DNA of 11,089 bases from Chitinophagales bacterium (GTDB lineage Bacteria; Bacteroidota; Bacteroidia; Chitinophagales; UBA10324), in NCBI GenBank assembly GCA_013695775.1, contig JACCZV010000159.1:1-11089 (forward strand), in the 5' to 3' direction. The notes under the pieces were generated by a model. The model was not told where the DNA came from. It was given only the letters and a program-made list of their open reading frames with translations, and searched no databases. A program made the translations under genes and the position numbers. This document shows, piece after piece, positions 1 through 7,547 of the stretch. Numbering within the stretch: position 1 is the stretch's first letter; every line of letters starts with the position of its first letter.

Positions 1-2
1 TT

Positions 3-2183
3 GAAAGCACCACGATGCCGGAGATTGTTCATGAAATTGTTCAAAAATCGGATCCATTTACCTTGTATGGCAGAAACAATGAGATGATTCCTTTGATTGA
101 GAAAAGGATTGAAAAAGACCCTGACAACCTTCAGTTAAAATTTACCCTTGGCCTGCAACACATTTATAATGGAACCACTGAAAAAGGCATTGGAATTCTT
201 GAAGCTCTCGAGAAGGATCCTGCCTTCATTAATAATGCTGATTATACTGAGCCCAACGACAAAGGGTGGTCTAAACTGGATTCGCTGGAGAGTTACATTG
301 CTTTGGGGTACCTGAGAGTAGGTGAACAACAGAATTGTATTCAAAATAAAAATGATGCCTCTTGTGTATTTCCTATCTCTGGAACTGGAATTCACATTAT
401 GAAAAAACCAGTTGAAGAAGCAATTGATCGGTATATTAAAATAATTGAAAAGAAGCCTAAAGACTATTTATCTATTTGGTTGTTGAACGTAGCCTGTCAG
501 GCCAATGGCTCGGTTCCGGCTAATGTTCCTCCAGAATTGATTATTCCCCAGTCAAGGTATAAAACTGAATGGAACTGCCCCAAATTTAATGAGGTAGCCA
601 CGGATCTTGGAATAGAGAATACAGGCTGGGCAGGCGGTGTTTGTGCCGACGATTTCGATAATGATGGATATCTGGACATCATGAGCTCAAGCACTGTCTT
701 TACGGATAATGTTAAATATTTCCACAATAATGGTGACGGAACTTTTACTGATTGGACGGATAAGGCAAAACTTCGCGGACAAACTGAGGGGTTAGACATT
801 ACTCATGTTGATTATAACAATGATGGCTGGCTCGATTTCATTATACCGCGTGGAGGCTGGAAGTATGAGGCTGGTCATGTTCCGCCCTCTTTGATGAAAA
901 ACAATGGTGATGGCACTTTCAGCGATGTAACCATTCAGGCCGGATTGATGAATTATAATCCCTCACAAGTTACAGAGTGGGCAGATGTTGATAAAGATGG
1001 TGATGTAGATTTATTTCTGGGTCATGAAATGGGCTATCAGAGCAATTTGTATATAAACAACGATGATGGAACCTTCACAGATATCTCTAAAGAATGTGGT
1101 CTGGCATATAAAGGTTATGTAAAAGGTGCCAATTGGGGTGATTACAACAATGATGGATTTCCCGATTTGTTTGTATCCAATTTTCAGAAATATGGTGTCC
1201 TTTTTAGAAATGATGGAACTGATGAGAATGGAAAGGTTCATTTTACCGATGTCACTAAAGAATCCGGAGCTACCGGAACGCCGTCCAACTTCCCTTGCTG
1301 GTGGTTCGATTACAATAATGATGGCTGGGATGATCTTTATGTTTCAGCATATCAGCCGGGCTACACCATTAACTCCTGCCGCGAGTTTATGGGGTTGCCA
1401 ATGGATTCTACATTGTTTCCATGCATGTACCGCAACAACAAGGACGGAACTTTTACAAATGTTGCCAAAGAAATGAATATTGAATATGAAACCTTTACCA
1501 TGGGATGCAATTATGGAGATCTTGATAATGATGGCTGGTTAGATTTCTATTTAGGGATTGGTGCCCCGGATTACAGAGCCATTTTTCCGAAACGAATGTT
1601 TCATAACAATGAAGGGAAATATTTTGAGGATTGTTCCTTCTCTGGTGGCTTTAGTCAATTGCAGAAAGGACATGCTATTGCCTTTTGTGATATAGATATG
1701 GATGGCGATCAGGACGTTTATGCCGATTATGGTGCTTTTTATTATGGCGATATTTATGAAAACTCCTTGTATGAAAATCCGGGGTTTGGCAATAACTGGG
1801 TGAACATTAAGTTTGAAGGTGTGAAAAGCAACCGTGGTGCTATTGGTACCCGTGTTAAGCTCACCTTCAATGATAATGGTAAAATGAGGAGCACCTATTC
1901 TACCATTAGCAAAGGAGCAAGCTTTGGTGGCAATCCTATCCGTTTACAAGCCGGTGTAGGTAAGGCGACAGTAATTGACGAAATTGAGGTCACCTGGCCT
2001 GCAACAGGTCAAAGGGATATTTATACGAATGTGGCGGTGAATAAAGTTTATAAAGCTAAAGAAGGAGACAAACAGCTTACCGCATGGGATATTAAGCCTT
2101 TAGAATTAAGAACCATGGAACGCAGAATGGCTGCCGGTGATACAGCCAAAATGCAGCACCAGCACATGCATATGCAGATGTAG
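3..2183 (+). CDS. CRTAC1-type FG-GAP/VCBS repeat protein with C-terminal ASPIC/UnbV domain (5' end outside window)
   Basis: Probably an exported or surface protein with a calcium-stabilised beta-propeller; its substrate is unknown. The first ATG is at 15, but the frame is open to the window edge and no signal peptide follows that ATG, so the true start is very likely upstream. Residue numbers count from the ATG at 15. Residues about 36-71 and 131-165 look like TPR-like helical pairs, with a C-x8-C segment at 108-117 between them. Seven Dx(D/N)xDGxxD calcium-loop repeats follow, near 213, 266, 324, 376, 432, 502 and 559, as in FG-GAP/VCBS propellers. Residues about 594-685 match ASPIC/UnbV (RGAIGTRV, then AGVG, then IEVTWPATGQ). 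The C-terminus is a Met/His-rich tail (HQHMHM). The gene is followed by a strong terminator and convergent to the SDR gene. Family assignment is firm; function is not known from the sequence. Confidence 0.9.
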   Translation, partial: ESTTMPEIVHEIVQKSDPFTLYGRNNEMIPLIEKRIEKDPDNLQLKFTLGLQHIYNGTTEKGIGILEALEKDPAFINNADYTEPNDKGWSKLDSLESYIALGYLRVGEQQNCIQNKNDASCVFPISGTGIHIMKKPVEEAIDRYIKIIEKKPKDYLSIWLLNVACQANGSVPANVPPELIIPQSRYKTEWNCPKFNEVATDLGIENTGWAGGVCADDFDNDGYLDIMSSSTVFTDNVKYFHNNGDGTFTDWTDKAKLRGQTEGLDITHVDYNNDGWLDFIIPRGGWKYEAGHVPPSLMKNNGDGTFSDVTIQAGLMNYNPSQVTEWADVDKDGDVDLFLGHEMGYQSNLYINNDDGTFTDISKECGLAYKGYVKGANWGDYNNDGFPDLFVSNFQKYGVLFRNDGTDENGKVHFTDVTKESGATGTPSNFPCWWFDYNNDGWDDLYVSAYQPGYTINSCREFMGLPMDSTLFPCMYRNNKDGTFTNVAKEMNIEYETFTMGCNYGDLDNDGWLDFYLGIGAPDYRAIFPKRMFHNNEGKYFEDCSFSGGFSQLQKGHAIAFCDIDMDGDQDVYADYGAFYYGDIYENSLYENPGFGNNWVNIKFEGVKSNRGAIGTRVKLTFNDNGKMRSTYSTISKGASFGGNPIRLQAGVGKATVIDEIEVTWPATGQRDIYTNVAVNKVYKAKEGDKQLTAWDIKPLELRTMERRMAAGDTAKMQHQHMHMQM

Positions 2184-2202
2184 ATTATTATAGTAACCAA
2201 AG

Positions 2203-2244
2203 AAATAGCCTTGGGCATCGTCAATTCCTGAGGCTATTTTTTTT
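2203..2244 (+). terminator. Intrinsic terminator after the CRTAC1-type gene
   Basis: The arms AAATAGCCT (2203-2211) and AGGCTATTT (2231-2239) pair perfectly over 9 bp. The stem can extend inward by four more pairs, two of them G-T, leaving an 11-base loop. Eight T residues (2237-2244) close the structure. It starts 19 bases after the stop codon. The T-run overlaps the stop codon of the convergent dehydrogenase gene. On the minus strand no T-run follows, so it mainly serves the rightward gene. Confidence 0.85.
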
Positions 2245-2959
2245 ATATTTTATAGTATATCCCGTTAGGCAAAACTTTTAATAAATGTGCAATAAGCCAC
2301 CATCTTTTTGTGATGTATACCTTTTTCTTTTTCTTTTCAATGGCGTGAAAAATTTGCTGTGCTGCTTTTTCAACTGAGGCTTCCCAGAAACGAGGATAAC
2401 TTTCTGCCATTGCTGTCCTTACGAATCCAGGTTGTATGTCCGTAACCAATATGTTCAGCTTTCCATAAACTGATTTCTTTCTCAGTCCTTCAAGATAATT
2501 CACCTGGAAGGCCTTGGAGGCATTATATGCAGGAGCACGCCCTTCGCCGCGAATAGATCCAATGGAGGTTATTGCGGCAAGATGCCCATGTTTTTGATGT
2601 TGGAAAAAGTGAAAAACAAAATCTGCAATTTCTGTCCATGCCACCACATTCAGATCGATCATTTCTTTTTCAATGTTCCAGTCAAGCTTAAGGTTGATTT
2701 TGCCGATACCCGAACTTAAGATCAACAAATCCAATCCCCCGATTTTAGAAATGAGTTGATTAAGATGAAGGGTTATATTGTCTGAAGTGTTATCAAATTT
2801 TTGAATGCTTATATTATCAGGGAACTGATGCTGAATTTCCTGAAGCATGTTGCCCCTGCGTCCTGTAATGCCAACTTTATTCCCTTCCTGTGCATATAAC
2901 AGGGCAAGGTGTCTACCTATACCGGATGAGGCCCCTACGATAATAACTTTTTTCATCAT
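2243..2959 (-). CDS. Short-chain dehydrogenase/reductase (SDR), NAD(P)-dependent
   Basis: A classical SDR oxidoreductase, cytosolic, substrate unknown. The N-terminal Rossmann motif is GASSGIG (residues 9-15, the TGxxxGIG equivalent). The usual NNAG element is degenerate (SSGIG, 82-86). The catalytic residues are all present: Asn104, Ser132 or Ser135 in TSIGS, and Tyr145-x3-Lys149 in YNASK. The PG turn after the active site is at 177-178 (QPGFVRT). An Arg-rich stretch after the second strand (GRRG, 33-36) fits NADP(H) preference, but this is inference. At 238 residues it has the normal family length. The C-terminus is basic then hydrophobic (KKKKK at about 209-213, then Trp/Leu-rich), which could bind membrane. 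Two adjacent ATG codons offer starts at 2959 or 2956; neither has a clear Shine-Dalgarno box. It lies 38 bases downstream of the HsdR_N gene on the same strand, so co-transcription is likely. Confidence 0.9.
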   Translation of the reverse strand: MMKKVIIVGASSGIGRHLALLYAQEGNKVGITGRRGNMLQEIQHQFPDNISIQKFDNTSDNITLHLNQLISKIGGLDLLILSSGIGKINLKLDWNIEKEMIDLNVVAWTEIADFVFHFFQHQKHGHLAAITSIGSIRGEGRAPAYNASKAFQVNYLEGLRKKSVYGKLNILVTDIQPGFVRTAMAESYPRFWEASVEKAAQQIFHAIEKKKKKVYITKRWWLIAHLLKVLPNGIYYKI

Positions 2960-2997
2960 GATAAAATAATAACGGCATCCTTTTTCAACCGCAGAAA

Positions 2998-3456
2998 TTA
3001 ATTCCCGGCGATCTGCGATGAATCAGGAAGGTCGGGTAAGAAAGTATAGTTCTGCTTTTCAAAATCTATTGAGCAGCAATATGAAGCTCTTCCATTTGAA
3101 ACTACCAGGTATTTAACTTTTAGTGAAAGATTATATCGCGCTATTTGGTCAAAAACACTCTGTGATATTTTGATGTCAATTGATTTGCATTCTACTATCA
3201 GGCGTGGTATTCCGCTCTTATCATGGACTACGATATCACATCGCCTTGCTAGCCGGTTTACTCTCAGGGACATCTCTACAGCAATTAAAGAACGGGGGTA
3301 TTTTTTTTCTTCTACCAGATATCGGAGCCAGTGTTGCCGCACCCATTCTTCCGGCGTAAGGGTGACATAACGCTTTCTAATGCTATCAAATATAAACGAT
3401 TGATGACCTTCATGCCTTACCCTGAAATCATATTCTGGAAAGTTAAGATCCAACAT
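2998..3456 (-). CDS. Stand-alone HsdR_N-type (type I restriction enzyme R N-terminal domain) nuclease-like protein
   Basis: A small PD-(D/E)XK-fold protein resembling only the N-terminal nuclease domain of type I restriction HsdR subunits; no helicase domain, methylase or specificity subunit is nearby. Likely active-site residues are visible: Glu61 (AVEMSL), Asp74 (RRCDIVV) and Glu89-Cys90-Lys91 (IVECKS), with Gln104 in the following helix (FDQIARYN), the order expected for this nuclease fold. The first 35 residues (including FIFDSIRKRYV, 21-31) form a lead-in typical of the Bacteroidota version. The ATG at 3456 has AAGGA two bases upstream, too close to be a standard ribosome site. The gene diverges from holA across a 315-base gap and is followed by the SDR gene. 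With the catalytic set intact it may be an active nuclease in DNA repair or replication rather than restriction; that role is inference. Confidence 0.82.
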   Translation of the reverse strand: MLDLNFPEYDFRVRHEGHQSFIFDSIRKRYVTLTPEEWVRQHWLRYLVEEKKYPRSLIAVEMSLRVNRLARRCDIVVHDKSGIPRLIVECKSIDIKISQSVFDQIARYNLSLKVKYLVVSNGRASYCCSIDFEKQNYTFLPDLPDSSQIAGN

Positions 3457-3771
3457 AATCCTTCATTTGCTCGCAGGTACAGAATTTAAACGCACACTAG
3501 GCTAAAAATTGATTGTAGGTGCAAACGACTAGGGAGTTATGGCCAAATACCATCATTAAACTGCAATCCACTTTAAATAAAAAACAATTTCCTGCTTTCA
3601 ACCAATAGTGGCTTTAGATAATTAAATTACCATTACTCTGAGAGATATTTTAATTTATTTTTGACCAAAGGTGCAGTTATTAAAAGGTAAAAGAAATAGG
3701 TGAACCTTGGCTGACACTATAATATTTTTTGTTTCGCGGTACAATTGGTAGCAGAAACCCGGTTATTCAAT
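3457..3771. other. Gene-free divergent intergenic region between the HsdR_N gene and holA
   Basis: This 315-base A+T-rich stretch separates two divergent genes, so it should hold both promoters. One exact TAnnTTTG element is visible for the rightward direction (3656-3663). I found no matching CAAAnnTA for the leftward gene. No convincing ORF, tRNA or hairpin with a T-run is present. The stretch is longer than other gaps in this window. Confidence 0.5.
3656..3663 (+). promoter_or_regulatory. Candidate -7 promoter element for holA
   Basis: TATTTTTG matches the Bacteroidota TAnnTTTG -7 consensus exactly, but no TTG-type -33 element is visible at the usual spacing. It would give a leader of about 100 bases before the ATG at 3772. 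A TATAAT hexamer at 3718-3723 is a weaker alternative. Confidence 0.3.
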
Positions 3772-4782
3772 ATGATATCAGCTTTCGATGCCGTTCTTCG
3801 TGATTTAAAGAATAAAATTTACCATCCCATCTATTTACTGGAAGGAGAGGAGCCATACTATATTGATCTTATCAGTGATTATATCGAAAATAACCTGTTA
3901 CCCCCATCGGAGCGCAGCTTCAATCAAACGATTCTATACGGAAAAGAAATTTCAGCAAATGAGATTCGGCAGCAAGCTTTGAACTACCCCATGTTTTCCA
4001 ATTACCAGGTAATCATTGTGAAAGAGGCGCAGATGCTGAAAAAATGGGATGAGCTTTTACCATATATAGAGAAGCCTGTGAAATCTACAATATTGGTATT
4101 ATGTCATCGCTATGAGAATATAGACAGGAGAACGAAAGTTGGAAAGACACTGCATAGCAATGCGGTAGTCATGACGACGAAGAAGTTATATGAAAATCAG
4201 GTACCGAACTGGATAGAAAAATATTTAGCTGAACGGAATTTGAACATTGAGCCACAGGCGGCCTCGTTGATTGTTGAATACGTGGGTAATGAATTGTCAA
4301 GGGTATCCAATGAGCTGGAAAAGCTCATTTTAAATTTAAATCCTGGAGTCCAGGTTACCGTAGAGGATGTTGAAAAAAATATAGGCATAAGTAAAGAGTA
4401 TAACACGTTTGAATTAACAAAGGCGATCGGATTGAAGGATGGAAAGAAAGTGAATCGGATCATTAAGTATTTCATTGCCAATCCAAAAGTGCATTCCCTG
4501 GTGTTTACCTTAGGTTCTTTATATAATTACTTCTCGAGGTTATACATTATTCAATATGTAAAACCTGTAACTGATGCTGATATGGCTTCGTTGGCAGGGG
4601 TGCGGCCATTACCCTTTATTTTGAATGAATATAAAGCTGCTCTGAAAAACTATTCCTTAAAGAAGATAGAGGAAATTTTTGACTTGTTACAGCAATATGA
4701 TCTCCGGTCAAAGGGAATTAAGGATTCTGGCACACCAGAAGAGGCTTTGCTGCAGGAGCTTGCCTATAAAATTCTGCATTAG
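3772..4782 (+). CDS. holA: DNA polymerase III subunit delta (clamp-loader subunit)
   Basis: Delta opens the sliding clamp within the clamp-loader complex at the replication fork. The N-terminal AAA+-like domain begins with PIYLLEGEEPYYIDLI (about 19-34), where a catalytic ATPase would have a P-loop; delta is known to lack a functional one. Further signatures are VGNELSRVSNELEKL (171-185) and ISKEYNTFELTKAI (206-219), ending in the C-terminal helical domain with YDLRSKGI (309-316). The length from this start is 336 residues, normal for the family. A TTG at 3745 would add nine residues, but the ATG at 3772 puts the conserved strand near residue 19, as in relatives, so I chose it. No Shine-Dalgarno box is visible. 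The next gene begins 28 bases after the stop, suggesting co-transcription. Confidence 0.92.
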   Translation: MISAFDAVLRDLKNKIYHPIYLLEGEEPYYIDLISDYIENNLLPPSERSFNQTILYGKEISANEIRQQALNYPMFSNYQVIIVKEAQMLKKWDELLPYIEKPVKSTILVLCHRYENIDRRTKVGKTLHSNAVVMTTKKLYENQVPNWIEKYLAERNLNIEPQAASLIVEYVGNELSRVSNELEKLILNLNPGVQVTVEDVEKNIGISKEYNTFELTKAIGLKDGKKVNRIIKYFIANPKVHSLVFTLGSLYNYFSRLYIIQYVKPVTDADMASLAGVRPLPFILNEYKAALKNYSLKKIEEIFDLLQQYDLRSKGIKDSGTPEEALLQELAYKILH

Positions 4783-4810
4783 TTTTGTTTAATCCCGACA
4801 AGGCATCCAC

Positions 4811-5269
4811 GTGAAATTCTTTTTTCTAATATTCATATTGCTTACCGGATCAAAAGCATGCGATTCCAGGAAACCTTCGAACAAGAATGAATTGCCTGTG
4901 GTGAAGTCTACTTCGCAAGCCTGGTCGGGTGGTGCAGAGGGCTCAAGCCGGGGGGTGTATTATACGATCTATCTTGCAATGAAAAATACAGATGATTATA
5001 CATTTGATTCGTTATGGGTACAAGGGGAAAGATTTGCCTTAACAAAACAGAAGAATTTCTCAACGGATACCGCAGTTCTACGAGTTAATGCTGTAAGAAA
5101 CCGCTTTCCTAACACAGCTGATTCAACAGGAACTGGTAAGACTCTCACAATTATTAATTTTCCAATTGAAACCTCCGGAGAAGGTGTATTGAGTTATTGT
5201 TATAAAGGATTGCAAAAATATTTCATTATTAAAAGTTGGATAAAGCTCAAACCTATTTTTTATCCGTGA
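4811..5269 (+). CDS. Small putative lipoprotein of unknown function
   Basis: I do not recognise a family. The protein has 152 residues and a GTG start. The N-terminus is a hydrophobic signal (KFFFLIFILLTG) leading to Cys17 in GSKAC, a poor but possible lipobox, so an outer-membrane lipoprotein is likely but not proven. The mature part begins with a charged, flexible segment, then alternating polar/hydrophobic strands (YYTIYLAMKN, LTIINFPIE, VLSYCYKG) suggesting a small beta-sheet fold. A second cysteine (about Cys129) follows. It sits 28 bases after holA with no terminator between, so it is probably read through from holA, and is convergent to tilS. Confidence 0.65.
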   Translation: MKFFFLIFILLTGSKACDSRKPSNKNELPVVKSTSQAWSGGAEGSSRGVYYTIYLAMKNTDDYTFDSLWVQGERFALTKQKNFSTDTAVLRVNAVRNRFPNTADSTGTGKTLTIINFPIETSGEGVLSYCYKGLQKYFIIKSWIKLKPIFYP

Positions 5270-5295
5270 AGTGATGTATAAACGGGCCACTTCAT
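5266..5295 (+). terminator. Weak hairpin at the end of the small lipoprotein gene
   Basis: TGAAGTG (5267-5273, beginning at the stop codon) pairs with CACTTCA (5288-5294), with an outer G-T pair and a 14-base loop. No T-run follows on either strand, so this is a poor intrinsic terminator and may only protect the 3' end. Confidence 0.3.
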
Positions 5296-5386
5296 ATAAC
5301 CATCATTGGAGCCAGGTACATCGGAATTATTAATAACCCATTGAAAAATATTAATGGAGAATCTGCGCTAACGATGGTCGTTCTGC

Positions 5387-6712
5387 TCATGCTTTTCTCA
5401 ACATCCATACCTCTTTTGTTGCAGCGGTCACTTTAAAGCGTTCATCAATCCGTGAGCCTACTATGCACGCTATTTTATCCCCTGAAACAACAACGAAAGT
5501 CTGTTCCTTTTGATTAATAGGTACTTTGCTGTCTATTAAAAAATCGCTGATTTTCTTTTTTTTTCTATTCATACCCAAAGGATAGAAGTAATCACCCTTA
5601 GTCCATCTGCGAAGCAGGAGTGGAAATTCCAACTTCCCACAATCAAGACAACTGATCGAATCATCCATGGGGATTGTAAAGTTGTTGCTGTTAATTATCT
5701 GAATCTTCAATTGCAACGAGGCAGTTGATGCTCCTGTGTCTTGTTTCATTATCAACTGTTGCGAAGCAATTGGTAAGTTTATGTCAGTAATTATAAGGTG
5801 CGTCCGATCTTTAAGGAGCCTATAAGATTCGGAATAAAACATTTTGCCGGAAATAGAATCAAATGACATCATAATCGAAGCTATTTGATCTTTTCTGAAA
5901 CCAAAAGGGGTTAGCATTTCAAAAAGTATTGTTTTCGCAGCTATTTGGTTTTGAATTTTCTTGATTGAAATATAGATTTCATAGCTGGTTTTCACAATCA
6001 ATCGTTTTCTAAGCAAGTCTATTTGCTTCTGATAAATTTTATTGCCATCCTCCCAATGCATGATGTTATCATAAAGCGTCTGTTTTATTTCCGGATAGAA
6101 TTGTTCAATAGCCGGTATGATTGCCAGGCGAATCTTATTTCTACCGTAATCCATTTCAAGATTGGATTTATCCACGCGATACGGTAAGCTATTTTCTCTT
6201 GCAAATTCTTCTATCTCCTTTTTAGTGAAGGGCAGCAGAGGCCTAATTACTTTCCCCTTCTTCGCTTGAATGCCCGCAAGACCGGCAAGGCCTGTTCCTC
6301 TAAAAATATTAAGCAGGACCGTCTCCACAGAATCATCGCTGTGGTGAGCTGTGGCGATGAAATGATATCCATGTTCCTTTCTTATTTTTTCAAGCCATGA
6401 ATATCTGATCTCGCGTGCAGCCATTTGAATTGAAATCCCTCTTTCAACCGCATGTTGCCGGGTATTTACTTTTATACTATGGTATCGAATAGAGAGCATC
6501 TCAGAATGATGTGCTACAAATGCTTCATCATCCGGAGAATCCTGGTCTCGTAGCTGGAAATTGATATGAGCGATAGAAAATTTTAATTTGCATCGATAAA
6601 ACAGATGAGTCATTACCATGGAATCTACTCCACCACTTACGGCAAGAAGGATGGGTGCACCTTTATTGAAAAGGTGGTGAGATTCATTAAATGCCAGAAA
6701 CTTTTCAACCAT
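5387..6712 (-). CDS. tilS: tRNA(Ile)-lysidine synthase
   Basis: TilS ATP-dependently attaches lysine to cytidine 34 of the CAU-anticodon tRNA-Ile, changing both its amino-acid identity and codon reading to AUA; it is normally essential. The N-terminal N-type ATP pyrophosphatase domain has the PP-loop SGGVDS (26-31) and the signature HHSDDSVET (123-131), followed by RGTGLAGLAGI. DKSN (181-184) and RNKIR (191-195) match the conserved segment that positions substrate. The C-terminal TilS domain is present: RRWTKGDYFYPLGM (368-381), then KKISDFLIDSKVP. At 441 residues the protein is full length for Bacteroidota. It diverges from the first EGF lipoprotein and carries its own candidate promoter 35 bases upstream of the ATG. 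No good terminator is seen downstream. Confidence 0.95.
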   Translation of the reverse strand: MVEKFLAFNESHHLFNKGAPILLAVSGGVDSMVMTHLFYRCKLKFSIAHINFQLRDQDSPDDEAFVAHHSEMLSIRYHSIKVNTRQHAVERGISIQMAAREIRYSWLEKIRKEHGYHFIATAHHSDDSVETVLLNIFRGTGLAGLAGIQAKKGKVIRPLLPFTKKEIEEFARENSLPYRVDKSNLEMDYGRNKIRLAIIPAIEQFYPEIKQTLYDNIMHWEDGNKIYQKQIDLLRKRLIVKTSYEIYISIKKIQNQIAAKTILFEMLTPFGFRKDQIASIMMSFDSISGKMFYSESYRLLKDRTHLIITDINLPIASQQLIMKQDTGASTASLQLKIQIINSNNFTIPMDDSISCLDCGKLEFPLLLRRWTKGDYFYPLGMNRKKKKISDFLIDSKVPINQKEQTFVVVSGDKIACIVGSRIDERFKVTAATKEVWMLRKA

Positions 6713-6746
6713 TATACATTATTGCGTTAAATTTTCGTTTATGGCA

Positions 6747-6754
6747 CAAAATTA
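6747..6754 (-). promoter_or_regulatory. Candidate -7 promoter element for tilS
   Basis: Read on the minus strand this is TAATTTTG, an exact TAnnTTTG match. It places transcription start about 27 bases before the tilS ATG. A -33 element at normal spacing is not evident. Confidence 0.4.
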
Positions 6755-6807
6755 GTTTTCGGGGGTTACGCTCTAATTAGGCAATACTGCAAGCCATGCA
6801 TTTAGCC

Positions 6808-6815
6808 TATATTTG
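6808..6815 (+). promoter_or_regulatory. Candidate -7 promoter element for the first EGF-like lipoprotein
   Basis: TATATTTG is an exact TAnnTTTG match, about 40 bases before the ATG at 6856. It lies inside the longer reading frame that would start at 6796, which argues that the downstream ATG is the real start. Confidence 0.5.
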
Positions 6816-6855
6816 CGGCGAGATAATCCTAAAAAAAACTCAAATCTCAAAAATT

Positions 6856-7362
6856 ATGAAAAAAATTTCAATTCTTGGCGCATCTCTCCTGTCCATGATC
6901 GCCTTAGTAACGGTAATGTTCTTCCATTCATGTACGAAGGATGATTGTAAGGACGTAGTTTGTCTTAACGGTGGCACTTGCGTTAGTGGTACTTGTGAAT
7001 GTCCCACAGGCTATGAAGGCTCTGACTGTACCACTGAAGAAAGAACGGAATTTTTAGGTACATATACTGTTGTCGAAGATTGTTCAGCAAGTAACTCTAC
7101 TTCTTATGTTGTTTCTATTATAGCTGGAACTAACATCTCAGAGGTTTTGATTAGTAATATGTGGGACGCTTTTGTTGCACCTGTTGTTGCCACCATTAAT
7201 GGAAATACTATAAGCATTGCCAATCAGGAACCTGATGGCGATGGATTTAGTGTACAAGGCAGTGGAACTATCACTGGAAACATCATTACCATGAACTATA
7301 CTGTTACTGATGGATCAAATGGTAGCCAGGACAATTGTACTACTTCGCTCTGGACCAAATAA
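6856..7362 (+). CDS. EGF-like domain lipoprotein (first of a tandem paralogous pair)
   Basis: A predicted outer-membrane or periplasmic lipoprotein, function unknown. The chosen ATG gives a 168-residue protein starting MKKISILG with a hydrophobic signal and a lipobox ending in His-Ser-Cys26. Next is one complete EGF-like module with six cysteines (31, 36, 42, 47, 49, 58) in the C-x4-C-x5-C-x4-C-x-C-x8-C order, including LNGGTC and GYEGSDC. Residues about 64-168 form a beta-rich domain with two more cysteines (76 and 161), a plausible extra disulfide, ending CTTSLWTK. An upstream ATG at 6796 would bury the signal peptide behind 20 extra residues and precede the likely promoter, so I rejected it. 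The leader is A-rich without a Shine-Dalgarno box. The gene has its own promoter and terminator, so it is probably monocistronic. Confidence 0.88.
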   Translation: MKKISILGASLLSMIALVTVMFFHSCTKDDCKDVVCLNGGTCVSGTCECPTGYEGSDCTTEERTEFLGTYTVVEDCSASNSTSYVVSIIAGTNISEVLISNMWDAFVAPVVATINGNTISIANQEPDGDGFSVQGSGTITGNIITMNYTVTDGSNGSQDNCTTSLWTK

Positions 7363-7383
7363 AAAATATTTTTGTTAAAATGT

Positions 7384-7412
7384 AAAACCCCGGAAATAAC
7401 CGGGGTTTTTTT
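7384..7412 (+). terminator. Strong intrinsic terminator after the first EGF-like lipoprotein
   Basis: AAAACCCCGG (7384-7393) pairs with CCGGGGTTTT (7400-7409) around the six-base loop AAATAA, and a run of seven T residues (7406-7412) follows. It begins 22 bases after the stop codon. Confidence 0.95.
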
Positions 7413-7513
7413 GTGCAATCTCTTGAAGGCAAGATCAAAGAATTAGATAACTATGGTTCTTAATAGAGGTACAAACATTGGCTAAACTCTTAGAAACATT
7501 TTTGAAGATTGAA

Positions 7514-7521
7514 TATCTTTG
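7514..7521 (+). promoter_or_regulatory. Candidate -7 promoter element for the second EGF-like lipoprotein
   Basis: TATCTTTG is an exact TAnnTTTG match, 27 bases before the ATG at 7548. It overlaps the possible TTG-initiated extension from 7509, supporting the later ATG. A TTG at 7478-7480 is too far upstream to be a normal -33 partner. Confidence 0.5.
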
Positions 7522-7547
7522 GGTTTAATCCACCAAACACACTCCAA

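Noticed and set aside
135..1241. Minus-strand reading frames opposite the CRTAC1-type gene
   Set aside because: They are antisense shadows of a gene with strong domain evidence and lack credible protein features.
1126..1476. Out-of-frame reading frame of 116 codons inside the CRTAC1-type gene
   Set aside because: It overlaps well-supported VCBS repeats in another frame and its translation is Met/Ile-rich with no domain signal.
3731..3765. tRNA-like D-arm string (AATTGGTAGCAG) just before holA
   Set aside because: No acceptor stem, anticodon arm or T-arm could be assembled around it, and it runs into the holA coding sequence.
4197..4481. Minus-strand reading frame of 94 codons opposite holA
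   Set aside because: Antisense to a conserved coding region, Ser/Phe-rich, with no recognisable motif.
5327..5382. Palindrome TTATTAATAA (5327-5336), CCATT/AATGG hairpin (5338-5357) and AACGA/TCGTT hairpin (5370-5382) after tilS
   Set aside because: Short, A+T-rich, and no T-run follows on the minus strand, so they are not supported as terminators or operators.
6796..6855. Upstream ATG extending the first EGF lipoprotein by 20 residues
   Set aside because: It would displace the signal peptide from the N-terminus and lies upstream of the likely promoter element at 6808-6815.
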